DNA from: an uncultured bacterium
GTDB lineage: Bacteria; Bacteroidota; Rhodothermia; Rhodothermales; Rubricoccaceae
DNA: 64,000 nt
Direction of reading: 5' to 3'
Assembly (NCBI GenBank): GCA_947493945.1
Contig: CANLSR010000006.1
Coordinates: 1-64,000, forward strand
Below, in pieces: positions 16,915 through 27,270 of this stretch. The position numbers were made by a program, and so were the translations under genes. How positions within the stretch are numbered: position 1 is the first letter of the stretch; each line of letters begins with the position of its first letter. The notes below the pieces were generated by a model. That model was given only the letters and a program-made list of their open reading frames with translations, ran no database searches and was not told the DNA's origin.

Positions 16915-18393
16915 ATGACCTCTCCCGCTGAACGTCCCGACTCGTCCGCTCGCACCGAGCCCATTCCGATCGCCGTGGCCTACGGCGACGGGATCGGGCC
17001 GGAGATCATGGAGTCCACGCTCCGGGTCTTGGAGGCGGCCGGCGCGCCTCTCCGGTACGACACCATCGAGGTGGGCGAGGCGGCCTACCTCAACGGCCAC
17101 ACGTCGGGCATCGCGCCCGAGACCTGGGACGCGATCCGCCGGCACCGCGTGCTCTTGAAGGGGCCGATCACGACGCCCCAGGGCGGCGGCTACAAGAGCC
17201 TGAACGTGACGCTGAGGAAGTCGCTCGGCATGTTCGCCAACGTCCGGCCGAACAAGAGCTACGCCCCGTTCGTGGCGAGCGCGCAGCCGAACATGAACCT
17301 GGTCATCATCCGGGAGAACGAGGAGGACACCTACGCCGGCATCGAGCACCGCCAGACGACCGAGGTCTACCAGACCCTGAAGCTCATCACGCGGCCCGGC
17401 TCGGAGGCCATCGTCCGCTACGCCTTCGAGTACGCCCGGGCGCACGGCCGGCGCAAGGTGACGTGCATGTCGAAGGACAACATCATGAAGCTGACCGACG
17501 GCCTGTTCCACAAGGTGTTCGACGAGATCGCAGCGGAGTACCCCGAGATCGAGGCCGAGCACCGGATCATCGACATCGGCGCGGCGATCGTGGCCGCCCG
17601 GCCCGAGGTCCTGGACGTGGTCGTGGCGCCCAACCTCTACGGGGACATCATCTCCGACATCGCCGCCGAGGTGTCGGGCTCGGTCGGCGTGGCCGGCTCG
17701 GCCAACGTGGGCTCGGAGTTCGCCATGTTCGAGGCCATCCACGGCTCGGCGCCCGACATCGCCGGGCGCGGCGTGGCCAACCCGTCGGGCCTGCTCAACG
17801 GGGCGGCCATGATGCTGGTCCACCTCGGCCAGCCCCACGTTGCCGCGACGATCAAGAACGCCTGGCTGGCGACGCTGGAGGCCGGCCTCCACACGCCCGA
17901 CATCTACCGGCCCAAGGTCAGCGAGCGCCAGGTCTCGACGGAGCAGTTCACCGACGCCGTGATCGAGCGGCTTGGCGAGACGCCCCGGCACCTGAAGCCG
18001 GTCGAGTACACCGGCGCCGGCGTCTCGGTCGAGGTCCAGCCGTCGGCCCGCGTCGACAAGGCGCTCGTCGGCGTCGACGTGTTCTTGGACTGGGACGAGA
18101 GCGGCCGCCAGCCGGACGTGCTGGGCGGCCGGCTGGCGGAGCAGGACGGCGACGGCCTGCGCCTCAAGCTGATCACCAACCGCGGCGTCAAGGTCTACCC
18201 CGACGGGCTGCCGGAGACGTTCTGGACCGACCACTGGCGGTGCCGCTTCGTGGCCACCGACGAGACGGCGGCGGCGGCCCAGGTGGTCGCGCTCCAGGGC
18301 CGGCTGGTCGAGGCCGGGTTCGACGTGATCAAGACGGAGAACCTGTACACGTTCGACGGCGAGCGCGCCTACTCGCTGGCTCAGGGCGAATAG
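16915..18393 (+). CDS. icd: Isocitrate dehydrogenase (Thermus-type, with C-terminal extension)
   Basis: 492 residues, close to the 496-residue Thermus enzyme and longer than the 416-residue E. coli type. It oxidises isocitrate to 2-oxoglutarate and CO2. The substrate-binding region has the KSLNVTLRKSLGMFANVRP pattern. The metal ligands are in NLYGDIISDIAAE, and the cofactor pocket has IHGSAPDIAGRGVANP. The last 150 residues form the extra domain seen in the Thermus subgroup. It lies among bicarbonate-handling genes and itself releases CO2. A strong hairpin follows. Confidence 0.92.
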   Translation: MTSPAERPDSSARTEPIPIAVAYGDGIGPEIMESTLRVLEAAGAPLRYDTIEVGEAAYLNGHTSGIAPETWDAIRRHRVLLKGPITTPQGGGYKSLNVTLRKSLGMFANVRPNKSYAPFVASAQPNMNLVIIRENEEDTYAGIEHRQTTEVYQTLKLITRPGSEAIVRYAFEYARAHGRRKVTCMSKDNIMKLTDGLFHKVFDEIAAEYPEIEAEHRIIDIGAAIVAARPEVLDVVVAPNLYGDIISDIAAEVSGSVGVAGSANVGSEFAMFEAIHGSAPDIAGRGVANPSGLLNGAAMMLVHLGQPHVAATIKNAWLATLEAGLHTPDIYRPKVSERQVSTEQFTDAVIERLGETPRHLKPVEYTGAGVSVEVQPSARVDKALVGVDVFLDWDESGRQPDVLGGRLAEQDGDGLRLKLITNRGVKVYPDGLPETFWTDHWRCRFVATDETAAAAQVVALQGRLVEAGFDVIKTENLYTFDGERAYSLAQGE

Positions 18394-18417
18394 CCGACCC
18401 AGGGCGGATAGCCGACT

Positions 18418-18446
18418 GTAGGGGCATGCCACCGGCGTGCCCCTAC
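18418..18446 (+). terminator. Hairpin after isocitrate dehydrogenase
   Basis: GTAGGGGCA (18418-18426) pairs with TGCCCCTAC (18438-18446), extended inward by GCC/GGC. The GTAGGGGC/GCCCCTAC palindrome differs in sequence from the common GCTGGCGG hairpins of this window. A short direct repeat (ATAGCCGAC at about 18391 and 18409) precedes it. Confidence 0.6.
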
Positions 18447-18514
18447 GGGTGATCCCCGGGCGTCGTCCGCCGCCGGCATCCACCGCCAGCGGGGCGGCCC
18501 GTGCCGAGGCGCGG

Positions 18515-18522
18515 TAGCTTGG
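18515..18522 (+). promoter_or_regulatory. Candidate -7 element of the sbtA operon
   Basis: TAGCTTGG ends 21 nt upstream of the sbtA ATG, within the same spacing range seen for other boxes in this window. Confidence 0.5.
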
Positions 18523-18543
18523 GCGCACGCCCGCCCCCGCCTA

Positions 18544-19499
18544 TGCTCGAGATCCTGCTCGCCAGCCTGCTGTCCCCGGTCGTGCTGGCGTTCGTGCTGG
18601 GGGCGCTGGCGGTGGCCGTCAAGAGCGACCTCGAGATCCCGGAGCCGCTGTACCAGACGCTCTCGATCTACCTCCTGCTGGCGATCGGGCTCAAGGGCGG
18701 CGTGGCGCTGAGCAAGACGCCGCTGGCCGAGGTGGCCGGCCCGGTGATGGGCACGTTCGCGCTGGGCGTGCTGACGCCGCTGACGGCCTACGCCGTGCTC
18801 CGAAAGCTCGGCCGGATGGACCGCACGAACGCGGCGGCGCTGGCGGCCCACTACGGCTCCGTCTCGGCGGTCACGTTCATCGCGGCCCAGTCGGTCGCGG
18901 CGTTCGCGGGCACGCCGTCGGAGGGCTTCCTGCCGGCGCTGGTGGCCGTGCTGGAGGTGCCGGCGATCATCGTCGGGCTGATGATCGCCTACGCGCGCGG
19001 CGACCGGGCCGGGTCGTGGCAGGAGGCGCTGCGCGAGGTCGTGACGGGCCGGAGCATCGTGCTGCTGGTCGGCGGGATGGCCATCGGCTGGGTCGCGGGG
19101 GCGGAGGGGACGGCGCCGATCTCGCCGTTTTTCGTGGCCGGCTTCCAGGGCGCACTGATGCTGTTCCTGCTCGACATGGGCATGACGGCGGCGCGGCGGC
19201 TGCGCGACCTGAGGGCCGTCGGGCCGTTCCTGGTCGCCTTCGGCATCGTGATGCCCATCGTGCACGGGGCGCTGGGCGTCTGGGTGGGGCACGGGGTGGG
19301 GCTCTCGACCGGCGGCGCGGCGGTGCTGGGCGCGATGGTGTCGAGCGCGTCCTACATCGCGGCGCCGGCGGCCATCCGCGTCGGGCTCCCCGAGGCCAAC
19401 CCGGCGTACTACCTCACGGCGTCGCTCGGCATCACCTTCCCGTTCAACCTCACGCTGGGCATCCCGCTCTACCTCACGTTGTCGGGCTGGCTGGCCTGA
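18544..19499 (+). CDS. sbtA: Sodium-dependent bicarbonate transporter SbtA
   Basis: 318 residues from ATG 18544, an inner-membrane protein with about ten hydrophobic helices in two inverted halves. SbtA-type features include KSDLEIPEPLYQTLSIYLLLAIGLKGG near the N-terminus and ALAAHYGSVSAVTFIAA in the first half. GAMVSSASYIAAPAAIRVGLPEANP in the second half corresponds to the substrate-site region of cyanobacterial SbtA. It takes up bicarbonate with Na+. The genes directly downstream encode its PII-like regulator and a carbonic anhydrase. Confidence 0.9.
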
Positions 19500-19521
19500 C
19501 CCCTCGCCCGAGCGCCGCCGC

Positions 19522-19536
19522 GCGCTGGCGCCGCCA
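19522..19536 (+). repeat. GCTGGC/GCCAGC hairpin between sbtA and sbtB
   Basis: A 6-bp perfect stem with a 3-nt loop in the 67-nt sbtA-sbtB gap. It could attenuate expression of the downstream genes relative to sbtA, or be another repeat copy. Confidence 0.4.
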
Positions 19537-19566
19537 GCCGGCGAGCTTCATCTCCCGCTCCCCGCC

Positions 19567-19884
19567 ATGCAGACCGTTCCGCACCGACTGGTCACGATCA
19601 TCGCCGAACGCGGGGTCCGCGACCGGCTGCTGGACGCCGTCCACCAGCTGGGCGCGACGGGGCACACGATCTCGGACGTCCAGGGCGAGGGCTCGCGCGG
19701 CGGGCGGGCCGTCCGGGGCGGGCCGAGCGTCAAGATCGAGGCCGTCGTGACCCGGCCCGTCGCCGAGCAGATCGCGGCGCACGTGGCCGAGCGCTACTTC
19801 GCGCACCACTCGGTGATCGTCTACCTCCAGGACGTCGAGGTGCTGCGGGGCAGCAAGTACGCGCCCCACAACCAAGGGGCCTAG
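19567..19884 (+). CDS. sbtB: PII-like signalling protein SbtB
   Basis: 105 residues, the size of a PII protein. The pattern LVTIIAERGVRDRLLDAVHQLGATGHTISDVQGEGSRG (first PII strand and helix), the T-loop stretch around residues 40-55, and the IVYLQDVEVLRG end strand fit the SbtB/PII-like family rather than GlnB, because the uridylylated T-loop tyrosine motif is missing. SbtB trimers bind adenine nucleotides and cap SbtA to stop futile bicarbonate leakage. Its location directly after sbtA supports that role. Confidence 0.85.
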   Translation: MQTVPHRLVTIIAERGVRDRLLDAVHQLGATGHTISDVQGEGSRGGRAVRGGPSVKIEAVVTRPVAEQIAAHVAERYFAHHSVIVYLQDVEVLRGSKYAPHNQGA

Positions 19885-19905
19885 CCGCCGAGAGCCCCGC
19901 CCGCG

Positions 19906-20517
19906 ATGCCCACACCCGCCGCCGCCCTCCACCGCCTCCGCGAGGGGAACGCCCGGTTCGTGGCCGGCACGCCGGCCGAGCGCCACGCGATGGACACGGT
20001 CCACGCGACGGCCGAGCGCCAGCGGCCCTACGCGGCCATGATCAGCTGCATCGACAGCCGCGTTCCGGTCGAGACCGTGTTCGACCTCACCATCGGCCAG
20101 GCGTTCAGCGCGCGCGTGGCCGGCCACGTCATCGGCGGCGACGTGCTGGGGAGCCTGGAGTTCGCCGCGGCCGTCGCCGGCGTCCGGCTGGCGGTGGTCC
20201 TGGGCCACACCAACTGCGGGGCCATCAAGGGCGCCTGCGACGGCGTCCGGCTGGGCCACCTGTCGGGGCTGCTGGGCAAGGTCCGGCCGGCCGTCGAGGC
20301 CACGCCCGGCGGCGGCGACCGCTCGTCCCAGAACGCGGCCTTCGTGGACGCCGTCGCCCGAGTCCACGTGCTCCGCATGGTCGACGAGGTGCTGGGACGC
20401 AGCGCCGTGATCCGCGGGCTCGTGGACGACGGCAAGCTGGGCGTCGTGGGCGCGATGTACGACGTGCGGACGGGCCTCGTCCGGTTTCTTACGGACCTGG
20501 GGGACGAGGGGGTGTAG
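19906..20517 (+). CDS. Cytosolic beta-carbonic anhydrase
   Basis: 203 residues without a signal peptide. The zinc site is complete: Cys48 with Asp50-Arg52 in CIDSR, and His101 and Cys104 in GHTNCGA. It starts 21 nt after sbtB, so sbtA, sbtB and this gene form an operon. In the cytosol it would convert imported bicarbonate to CO2 or keep both forms in equilibrium for carboxylases. It is clearly related to the exported enzyme at 14794 (shared RDGN-type helix, CIDSR, FSARVAG and LGSLEFA blocks). Confidence 0.92.
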   Translation: MPTPAAALHRLREGNARFVAGTPAERHAMDTVHATAERQRPYAAMISCIDSRVPVETVFDLTIGQAFSARVAGHVIGGDVLGSLEFAAAVAGVRLAVVLGHTNCGAIKGACDGVRLGHLSGLLGKVRPAVEATPGGGDRSSQNAAFVDAVARVHVLRMVDEVLGRSAVIRGLVDDGKLGVVGAMYDVRTGLVRFLTDLGDEGV

Positions 20518-20522
20518 TCGTC

Positions 20523-20575
20523 GAGCGCCCGCTGAGCGGCCACGGAGTGACGGCGCAGCCGGACGACGGGCGCTC
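20523..20575. terminator. Long-loop inverted repeat between convergent genes
   Basis: GAGCGCCCG (20523-20531) and CGGGCGCTC (20567-20575) are perfect 9-bp complements around a 35-nt loop, between the plus-strand carbonic anhydrase and the minus-strand DinB-like gene. A weak bidirectional terminator candidate. Confidence 0.4.
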
Positions 20576-20621
20576 AGACGGGGGGGAGCGCCCCGCGCCG
20601 ACCTCCGCCAGCCCGACGGGG

Positions 20622-21116
20622 CTAGCGCTCCGGCGGTGGCCACAGGCCCAAAAGCCGCCGCAACGCGACGATCTGGCCCAGGTGGTAGGCGTTGTGGTCG
20701 GCCGCGAGCAGGACCTGGCGGAGCACGGTGTAGCCGGGCGCGTGAGGGAGCTCGGCGGTGAGGTCGGCGGTCTGGACCAGGTCGACGAGCGCGTCCAGGT
20801 CGCGGAAGAAGCCCGCCCGCGACTGGCGCCAGTCGTCGGCGGAGGCGTCGCGCTCGGGCCAGTAGTCGGCCGGCCAGTCTTTGTCGTGGTAGTCGCCGCG
20901 GACGAACTCCAGGATGTCGGCCTGGGCAAACCGGAGGTGCTCCATCAGGTCCCAGAGCGAGTGCTCCCAGCCGTCGGCCCGGTCGTTGACGCGGTCGGGC
21001 GGGATGCCGCCGAGCGCCGCGTGCGCGTCGACGTGGGCCTGGGCGCCGCGGAGCAGCGCCGTGCCTTCGTGGCGGAGCCGGTCGTCGGGGGCGAGGCTGG
21101 TTGGCGGCGGCGTCAA
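20622..21116 (-). CDS. DinB-family protein
   Basis: 164 residues if TTG at 21116 is the start; no ATG or GTG fits well, and a -7-like box lies just upstream. It is a four-helix DinB/YfiT-like fold. His residues at WEHSLWDLMEHLRFAQADIL and at DHNAYHLGQIVALRRLLG form the expected metal-binding triad (His, His, His near the C-terminus). Members include bacillithiol or mycothiol transferases and proteins of unknown activity, so the substrate cannot be named. It is divergent from msrB with a 78-bp spacer. Confidence 0.8.
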   Translation of the reverse strand: MTPPPTSLAPDDRLRHEGTALLRGAQAHVDAHAALGGIPPDRVNDRADGWEHSLWDLMEHLRFAQADILEFVRGDYHDKDWPADYWPERDASADDWRQSRAGFFRDLDALVDLVQTADLTAELPHAPGYTVLRQVLLAADHNAYHLGQIVALRRLLGLWPPPER

Positions 21117-21145
21117 AGCGCGGGGGAGATGCGTCGGCGGCGGAA

Positions 21146-21153
21146 CGAACCTA
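21146..21153 (-). promoter_or_regulatory. Candidate -7 element of the dinB-like gene
   Basis: Reads TAGGTTCG on the minus strand, about 30 nt before the chosen TTG start. Confidence 0.45.
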
Positions 21154-21194
21154 GCCGCTGCGGCTAGCACCGGCACACATTCTCTTTCGATCTC

Positions 21195-21674
21195 ATGACA
21201 GAAACGACCTCCGCCTTGGGCTACGACCTCGCCCCGCTCCGCGACGGCGCCCGCGACCAGGCCGCCGACGCGGCCGGCCTGACCAGCGAGGAGCGCCGGA
21301 TCCTCCTGGACCACGGGACCGAGCGCCCCGGCTGCGGGCTCCTGCTCCACACCAAGGAGACGGGCACCTACGCCTGCCACCTGTGCGGGCTGCCGCTCTT
21401 CGAGTCCGGCTCCAAGTTCGAGTCCGGCACCGGCTGGCCCAGCTTTTTCCAGCCCGTCTCGCCCGACCACGTGACCGAGATCACCGACCGGAGCCTCGGG
21501 ATGACCCGCATCGAGACCCGGTGCGCGCGGTGCGACGGCCACCTGGGCCACGTCTTCCCCGACGGCCCGCGCCCGACCGGCCAGCGCTACTGCATGAACT
21601 CGGCCGCCCTGGAGTTTTTCCCCGAGGGCCAGGAGCCCGTCCAGCGCACCGCCGACGACCCGACGGGCGCCTAG
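21195..21674 (+). CDS. msrB: Peptide-methionine (R)-S-oxide reductase MsrB
   Basis: 159 residues, cytosolic. It repairs the R epimer of methionine sulfoxide. Structural zinc ligands are visible as Cys61-x2-Cys64 and Cys110-x2-Cys113. The catalytic Cys133 is in RYCMNSAAL, and the [11 protein letters not shown] and [12 protein letters not shown] motifs are intact. I see no obvious recycling Cys in the usual position. The N-terminal 40 residues are longer than the core. A perfect 11-bp hairpin follows the stop. Confidence 0.95.
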   Translation: MTETTSALGYDLAPLRDGARDQAADAAGLTSEERRILLDHGTERPGCGLLLHTKETGTYACHLCGLPLFESGSKFESGTGWPSFFQPVSPDHVTEITDRSLGMTRIETRCARCDGHLGHVFPDGPRPTGQRYCMNSAALEFFPEGQEPVQRTADDPTGA

Positions 21675-21691
21675 ACCCGAGCCCGCCCCCG

Positions 21692-21721
21692 TCCCGCTGG
21701 CGACGCCGACCGCCAGCGGGA
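21692..21721 (+). terminator. 11-bp hairpin after msrB
   Basis: TCCCGCTGGCG (21692-21702) and CGCCAGCGGGA (21711-21721) are perfect complements with an 8-nt loop, a paired copy of the dispersed repeat. It lies 19 nt before the mutase start, so it may reduce readthrough. Confidence 0.55.
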
Positions 21722-21739
21722 CCGCCCGACCCCACGCCG

Positions 21740-23313
<1,574 letters not shown>

Positions 23314-23317
<4 letters not shown>

Positions 23318-23997
23318 AGCCCGACGCGGACGCTCAGCGCCGGCTCGCCCGACCGCCAGCGGGGCGTGACGGAGACCCGGGAGTAGGCCCGACGGTAGCG
23401 CTGGGCACGAGCCGCGTTGCGCGGGATGGTGCCCATGTTGTACGCCGTGCCGGCCACGGTGCCCACGGCCGCTGCCACGCCGCCCGCGATGAGCAGGCCC
23501 GCCGCGAGCGGCCCCAACGTACAGCCCTCACCGCCGAGCCGGCCCTGAGCGAGGTCTCCCACGACGCAGACGCCGGCGACCGCCACGGCGCCGCCGGCCA
23601 GCACGGCACCCGTCAAGAACCCGCCGGCCGTCAACACTGCGCCGCGCCGGACGTCCGCGCCGGCTCCCAGCGACAGGTTGCCGGCAGCCGGCCCGAGCCA
23701 CGCGCCGGCGATCACCAGCACGATCCCGACGTCGCCCGGGGTGACCTGGCCCGCGGTGCCGGACGGCCCGCTCGCCTGGAGCAACAAGACGCCGGCGGCA
23801 ACCGGCACGGCGGTCGCAGCAGCCGAATAGAGGTAGGCGCGCGCCGCCGAGGTCTGGGGCGGCGCAAAGTCGCCGGTCACCGGAACGCTGAACGACGGCC
23901 GGGGCGGTACGCTGTCGAGAGCCGCCGGCTGCCCGCTGGCGGCGGGGGCCGCCAGCGCGGCGAGGACGAGGACGGCGGCGAGCGACAGCCTGCGCAC
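23314..23997 (-). CDS. Exported, Gly/Ala-rich membrane protein of unknown function
   Basis: 227 residues. It has a signal sequence ([22 protein letters not shown]) and at least four further hydrophobic Ala/Gly/Val-rich segments between about residues 55 and 190, followed by a basic C-terminal tail ([18 protein letters not shown]). I do not recognise the family. Similar small exported proteins in Bacteroidota lie near outer-membrane or gliding genes, but no such genes are next to it here. It converges on the mutase gene with a shared CTAG. Confidence 0.65.
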
Positions 23998-24115
23998 GGC
24001 AAGAGGGGCGACGGGGCGTCATGATCGCCGCGGCCGCCTCGGCGCGCGTGGTGCAGACGTACCAGTCCAGCCCGCCTCCCCAGCGTCTCCAGCCGCCGGC
24101 GGATGTGCAGCGCCG

Positions 24116-24553
24116 CTACAGCGAGTTTGGGGCTCCGAGGGCGCGCCGGAGCGAGAACCGCAGGCCGGGGTCGTTGCCTTGGTAAAGCACCATCAGACGC
24201 CCGCGTACGAACAGCGAGCGGTCGGCGTCGGCGCGAGCCTCCCTCCGAAGCACCTGGAGGCCCCGCCTGGCGTCGGCGTCGCTCGCGAACTCGTAGACGG
24301 CGATCCGCCCGTCTCCCGCGGCACCTTCCAGCCGGTACTGACGCGACGTTTTCGTGGGGACGGAGACCCGCGCCAGCCCGTCGGAAGTCAGCAGGTGGCC
24401 TTGGTCGGCCAGGAAAGCCAGCAGCGACTCTTCCTCCACCACCCCGGCGGTCTCGGCGTCGTCGGCCGCCGCGTCGCCAGACGCGGCGCAGCCCGCCAGG
24501 GCGGCGAGGGCGAGCAAGACGGCGAGTCGCGGTCTGAGTGAGAGAGTCGTCAT
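24116..24553 (-). CDS. Small lipoprotein (145 aa), paralogue of the 29935 gene
   Basis: 145 residues from ATG at 24553. It has a lipoprotein signal with lipobox LAALAGC, an acidic linker, then a domain of about 100 residues. That domain includes YEFASDADARRGLQVLRREA and RSLFVRGRLMVLYQGNDPGL, and ends near LGAP. The same order of blocks (a Y.S.A.ARR.L segment, then a G.L.V.Y..D..L segment) occurs in the lipoprotein at 29935-30384, so I take the two as paralogues. Function is unknown, and an envelope location is likely. Confidence 0.72.
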   Translation of the reverse strand: MTTLSLRPRLAVLLALAALAGCAASGDAAADDAETAGVVEEESLLAFLADQGHLLTSDGLARVSVPTKTSRQYRLEGAAGDGRIAVYEFASDADARRGLQVLRREARADADRSLFVRGRLMVLYQGNDPGLRFSLRRALGAPNSL

Positions 24554-24766
24554 GAGGGGAGGGAGCAAGGTGCGAGTTCTGGCCCACGCCGCAGGCGTGC
24601 GTAGGATACGGCGCGGTCCTCCCGCCGCCCACCGCCGGCCGCTGGCGGACCGTGCCGGAGAGCGCGGGGCGCGCGGTTCACCCCGCGTCCGCGCGCTCTT
24701 GGCGGGCCGTTGGCGGCGCCGTCGCCCGGCCGGCGTAGCCGACGCTCACCGACCTCCTCCGCCGTC

Positions 24767-25261
24767 ATGGACACCGCCCGGCTCCCCCACTCCGCGCTCG
24801 ACCGACTCGACACCCGCATCACGGCCTGGATGGCCCGGCACGGCGTCCGCCTGTTGCGCTACGCCGTCGGCGTGGTGTTCGTCTGGTTCGGGGCCCTAAA
24901 GCTGGTGCCCGGCCTGAGCCCGGCCGAGGCGCTCGTCAAGGCCACCGTGCCGTTTGTCGACGCGGACCTGTTCTACCCGGTCCTCGCCGTCTGGGAGATC
25001 CTGATCGGCGCGCTGCTTCTGTTCCGGCCGACGGTCCGGGCGGCGCTGCTGCTGCTGGCGCTCCAGATGCCCGGCACGTTCCTCCCGTTCGTGGTGCTGC
25101 CCGAGGTGTGCTTTACGCACTGGCCGTTTACGGCGCCGTGGGACGTGTTCGCGCTGACGATGGAGGGCCAGTACATCGTCAAGAACATCGTGCTCATCAC
25201 GGCCGGGCTGGTCGTGGGCGCGACGGTGCGCGACCGGGCCACGCCCGAGCGCCGGCTGTAA
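24767..25261 (+). CDS. DoxX-like four-helix membrane protein
   Basis: 164 residues from ATG 24767. Four transmembrane helices are evident: [59 protein letters not shown] and a final helix around [13 protein letters not shown]. The first helix with its FGALK end and the [11 protein letters not shown] segment fit the DoxX/YkgB group of small inner-membrane proteins. Proposed roles of that group range from quinone-linked redox chemistry to stress response, so no precise function can be assigned. A strong 13-bp hairpin follows. Confidence 0.72.
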   Translation: MDTARLPHSALDRLDTRITAWMARHGVRLLRYAVGVVFVWFGALKLVPGLSPAEALVKATVPFVDADLFYPVLAVWEILIGALLLFRPTVRAALLLLALQMPGTFLPFVVLPEVCFTHWPFTAPWDVFALTMEGQYIVKNIVLITAGLVVGATVRDRATPERRL

Positions 25262-25274
25262 ACCCGGCCGGTCG

Positions 25275-25309
25275 CTCGCCCCGCTGGTGGCGACCGCCAG
25301 CGGGGCGAG
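25275..25309. terminator. 13-bp hairpin between convergent genes
   Basis: CTCGCCCCGCTGG (25275-25287) and CCAGCGGGGCGAG (25297-25309) are perfect complements with a 9-nt loop. It separates the DoxX-like gene (+) from the Old Yellow Enzyme gene (-) and could terminate both. Confidence 0.65.
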
Positions 25310-25317
25310 GCACGTCG

Positions 25318-26421
25318 TCAGTCCGAGGCGAGGCCGTCCCAGATCGGGTAGTCGGTGTAGCCCTCGGCGCCGCCGCCGTAGAACGTGCTCGGGTTGGGCT
25401 CGTTGAGCGGCGCGCCCAGCCCGGCCTCCTGGGCCGCGAAGCGGAGGGGCAGGTCGGGGTTGGCCAGGAACGGGCGGCCGTAGGCGACCAGGTCGGCCGT
25501 GCCGGCGGTCAGGAGCGCCTCGCCCTCGGCCCGGTCGATCTCGGCGTTGGCGATCACGGCGCCCCCAAAGTGGTCCCGCATCAGCTGGATGGCGTCGAGG
25601 CCGGCGTTGGACCCGGCCGAGCCCATCTGCTCGTTGGGGCGGATGCCGTGGAGGTAGACCAGCCCCGCTTGGCCCAGCCGCTCGGCGACGGCCCCGAACG
25701 TCTCTTGGGGCTTCTCGTCCACCACGCCGTTGGTGCCGGCGCCGAACGACAGCCGCGCCCCGACGCGCTCGGCCGGCCACTCCGCCAGCACCGCCTCGGT
25801 GACCTCGTCCAGGAACCGCATCCGGTTGTCGAGCGAGCCGCCGTAGGCGTCGGTGCGCTGGTTGGAGCCGGACGACAAGAACTGCTCGACGAGGTAGCCG
25901 TTGGCTGCGTGGATCTCGACGCCGTCGAAGCCCGCCTGCCGCGCCAGCCGGGCCGCGTGCCGGTAGTCCCGGACCGTCGCCGCGATCTCGTCGGTCGTCA
26001 GCGCGTGGGGCGTCTCGAACGGGACCATCTGGAAATCCGGGGTCATCGCCTGGCCGCTGGCGGCGATGGCCGACGGGGCGACGGGCGGCGCGCCGTCGTG
26101 GAACGCCGAGTGCGACACGCGCCCGACGTGCCACAGCTGGAGCACGATCCGTCCGCCGACGGCGTGGACCAGGCCGGTCACGCGGTCCCAGGCCTCGGCC
26201 TGGTCCTCGGTGTAGATCCCCGGCGTGGCCGGGTAGCCCTGGCCCATGCCCGAGATCTGGGACGCCTCCGCGATCAGCAGGCCGGCCGACGCGCGCTGGG
26301 CGTAGTAGGTTGGCGCGAGGTCGGTCGGGACCTGGTCCTGGTGGCGGCTGCGCGTGAGCGGCGCCAGCACCACGCGGTTGGGGAGCGCGAGCGGGCCGAG
26401 GTCGAACGGGGAGAGGAGCAT
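25318..26421 (-). CDS. Old Yellow Enzyme-family NADH:flavin oxidoreductase (alkene reductase)
   Basis: 367 residues, full length for the classical OYE (NemA/PETN reductase) class. An FMN-bound TIM barrel is indicated by LPNRVVLAPLTRSRHQ and LQLWHVGR. FDGVEIHAANGYLVEQFLS and the C-terminal VAYGRPFLANPDLPLR also fit. It reduces activated C=C bonds or nitroesters with NAD(P)H; the natural substrate is unknown. The upstream region holds a small palindrome, TTGT-CGGA-ACAA (about 26433-26445), a possible operator. Antisense to it are only shadow frames. Confidence 0.9.
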   Translation of the reverse strand: MLLSPFDLGPLALPNRVVLAPLTRSRHQDQVPTDLAPTYYAQRASAGLLIAEASQISGMGQGYPATPGIYTEDQAEAWDRVTGLVHAVGGRIVLQLWHVGRVSHSAFHDGAPPVAPSAIAASGQAMTPDFQMVPFETPHALTTDEIAATVRDYRHAARLARQAGFDGVEIHAANGYLVEQFLSSGSNQRTDAYGGSLDNRMRFLDEVTEAVLAEWPAERVGARLSFGAGTNGVVDEKPQETFGAVAERLGQAGLVYLHGIRPNEQMGSAGSNAGLDAIQLMRDHFGGAVIANAEIDRAEGEALLTAGTADLVAYGRPFLANPDLPLRFAAQEAGLGAPLNEPNPSTFYGGGAEGYTDYPIWDGLASD

Positions 26422-26592
26422 GTTGGGGGAGGTAATTGTCGGAACAACTGCCTGGGCCGTGCCCGGTTCGGGCTCCGCCCATTCTCCACCGACGGCCGAG
26501 GCCGAGGAGAAGCGGAGCGGCCCTGGTGCCGCAGCCGCCTGCGCCGCTGGCGCCCGCTGCCGGCGCCCGCCAGTCGGGCGAGCCCGGGGGCG

Positions 26593-27270
26593 CTAGGTGA
26601 GCTGCTCCAGCGCCGCGATCACGTCGCGCGGGTCGGCGCGCTGGGTGTAGTCCGCCTCCACGAACGCGGCCCGGATGGTCCCGTCGGTGTCGATCACGTA
26701 GGTCGCCGGCACGGGGAGCTCCCAGGCGTCGCTGCCGTTGACGGCAGCCAAGTCGATGCCGACCAACTCGTACTGCGCCTGAGTGTCTTGGTCCACCTTG
26801 AACACCAACCCAAAGGCGCGCGAGACGCGGTTGCCAGCGTCCGACAGGACCGGGAACGAGAGCGCGTTGGACGAGGCCATCTCTTGGGACCCGATCTCGG
26901 TCTGGGGCGAGACGGCCACGAGGTAGCCGCCGGCGTCCATGATGTCGCCCAGCTCGGCCTGGAACCCCTGCAAGCTCGAGTTGCAGTACGGGCACCACGC
27001 GCCCCGGTAAAAGGTCAGCACGACCGGCCCGTTCGCCAGCAGATCGCTGAGCTGCACCGTGCCGCCGTCGATGTCGGGCAGCTCGAAGTCGGGCGCCCGG
27101 TCGCCGACGCCGAGCGCGCCCCCAACGGCCATCTCCGCGCTGGCGGAGACCTCGGCCGAGTCGCCAGTCGCTAGCGCAGCGGTCGGTGCGTCGTCTGAAG
27201 CGTCGGGTCCGCCACAGCCGGCCGCGGCAGTCAAGGCGACGAGCAGGGCCGGGAGGAGTGTGAAGCGCAT
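26593..27270 (-). CDS. Peroxiredoxin-like (AhpC/TSA) lipoprotein
   Basis: 225 residues from ATG at 27270. The lipobox LTAAAGC puts the acylated Cys at residue 19, so it is envelope-anchored. A linker of about 35 residues precedes a thioredoxin-fold domain. It starts GDRAPDFELPDIDGGTVQL and has the active site TFYRGAWCPYCNSSLQGF, a CxxC in a peroxiredoxin-like AhpC/TSA context. It is probably a periplasmic peroxide or thiol reductase. It is transcribed divergently from the flavin monooxygenase gene across a 196-bp spacer. Confidence 0.87.
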   Translation of the reverse strand: MRFTLLPALLVALTAAAGCGGPDASDDAPTAALATGDSAEVSASAEMAVGGALGVGDRAPDFELPDIDGGTVQLSDLLANGPVVLTFYRGAWCPYCNSSLQGFQAELGDIMDAGGYLVAVSPQTEIGSQEMASSNALSFPVLSDAGNRVSRAFGLVFKVDQDTQAQYELVGIDLAAVNGSDAWELPVPATYVIDTDGTIRAAFVEADYTQRADPRDVIAALEQLT

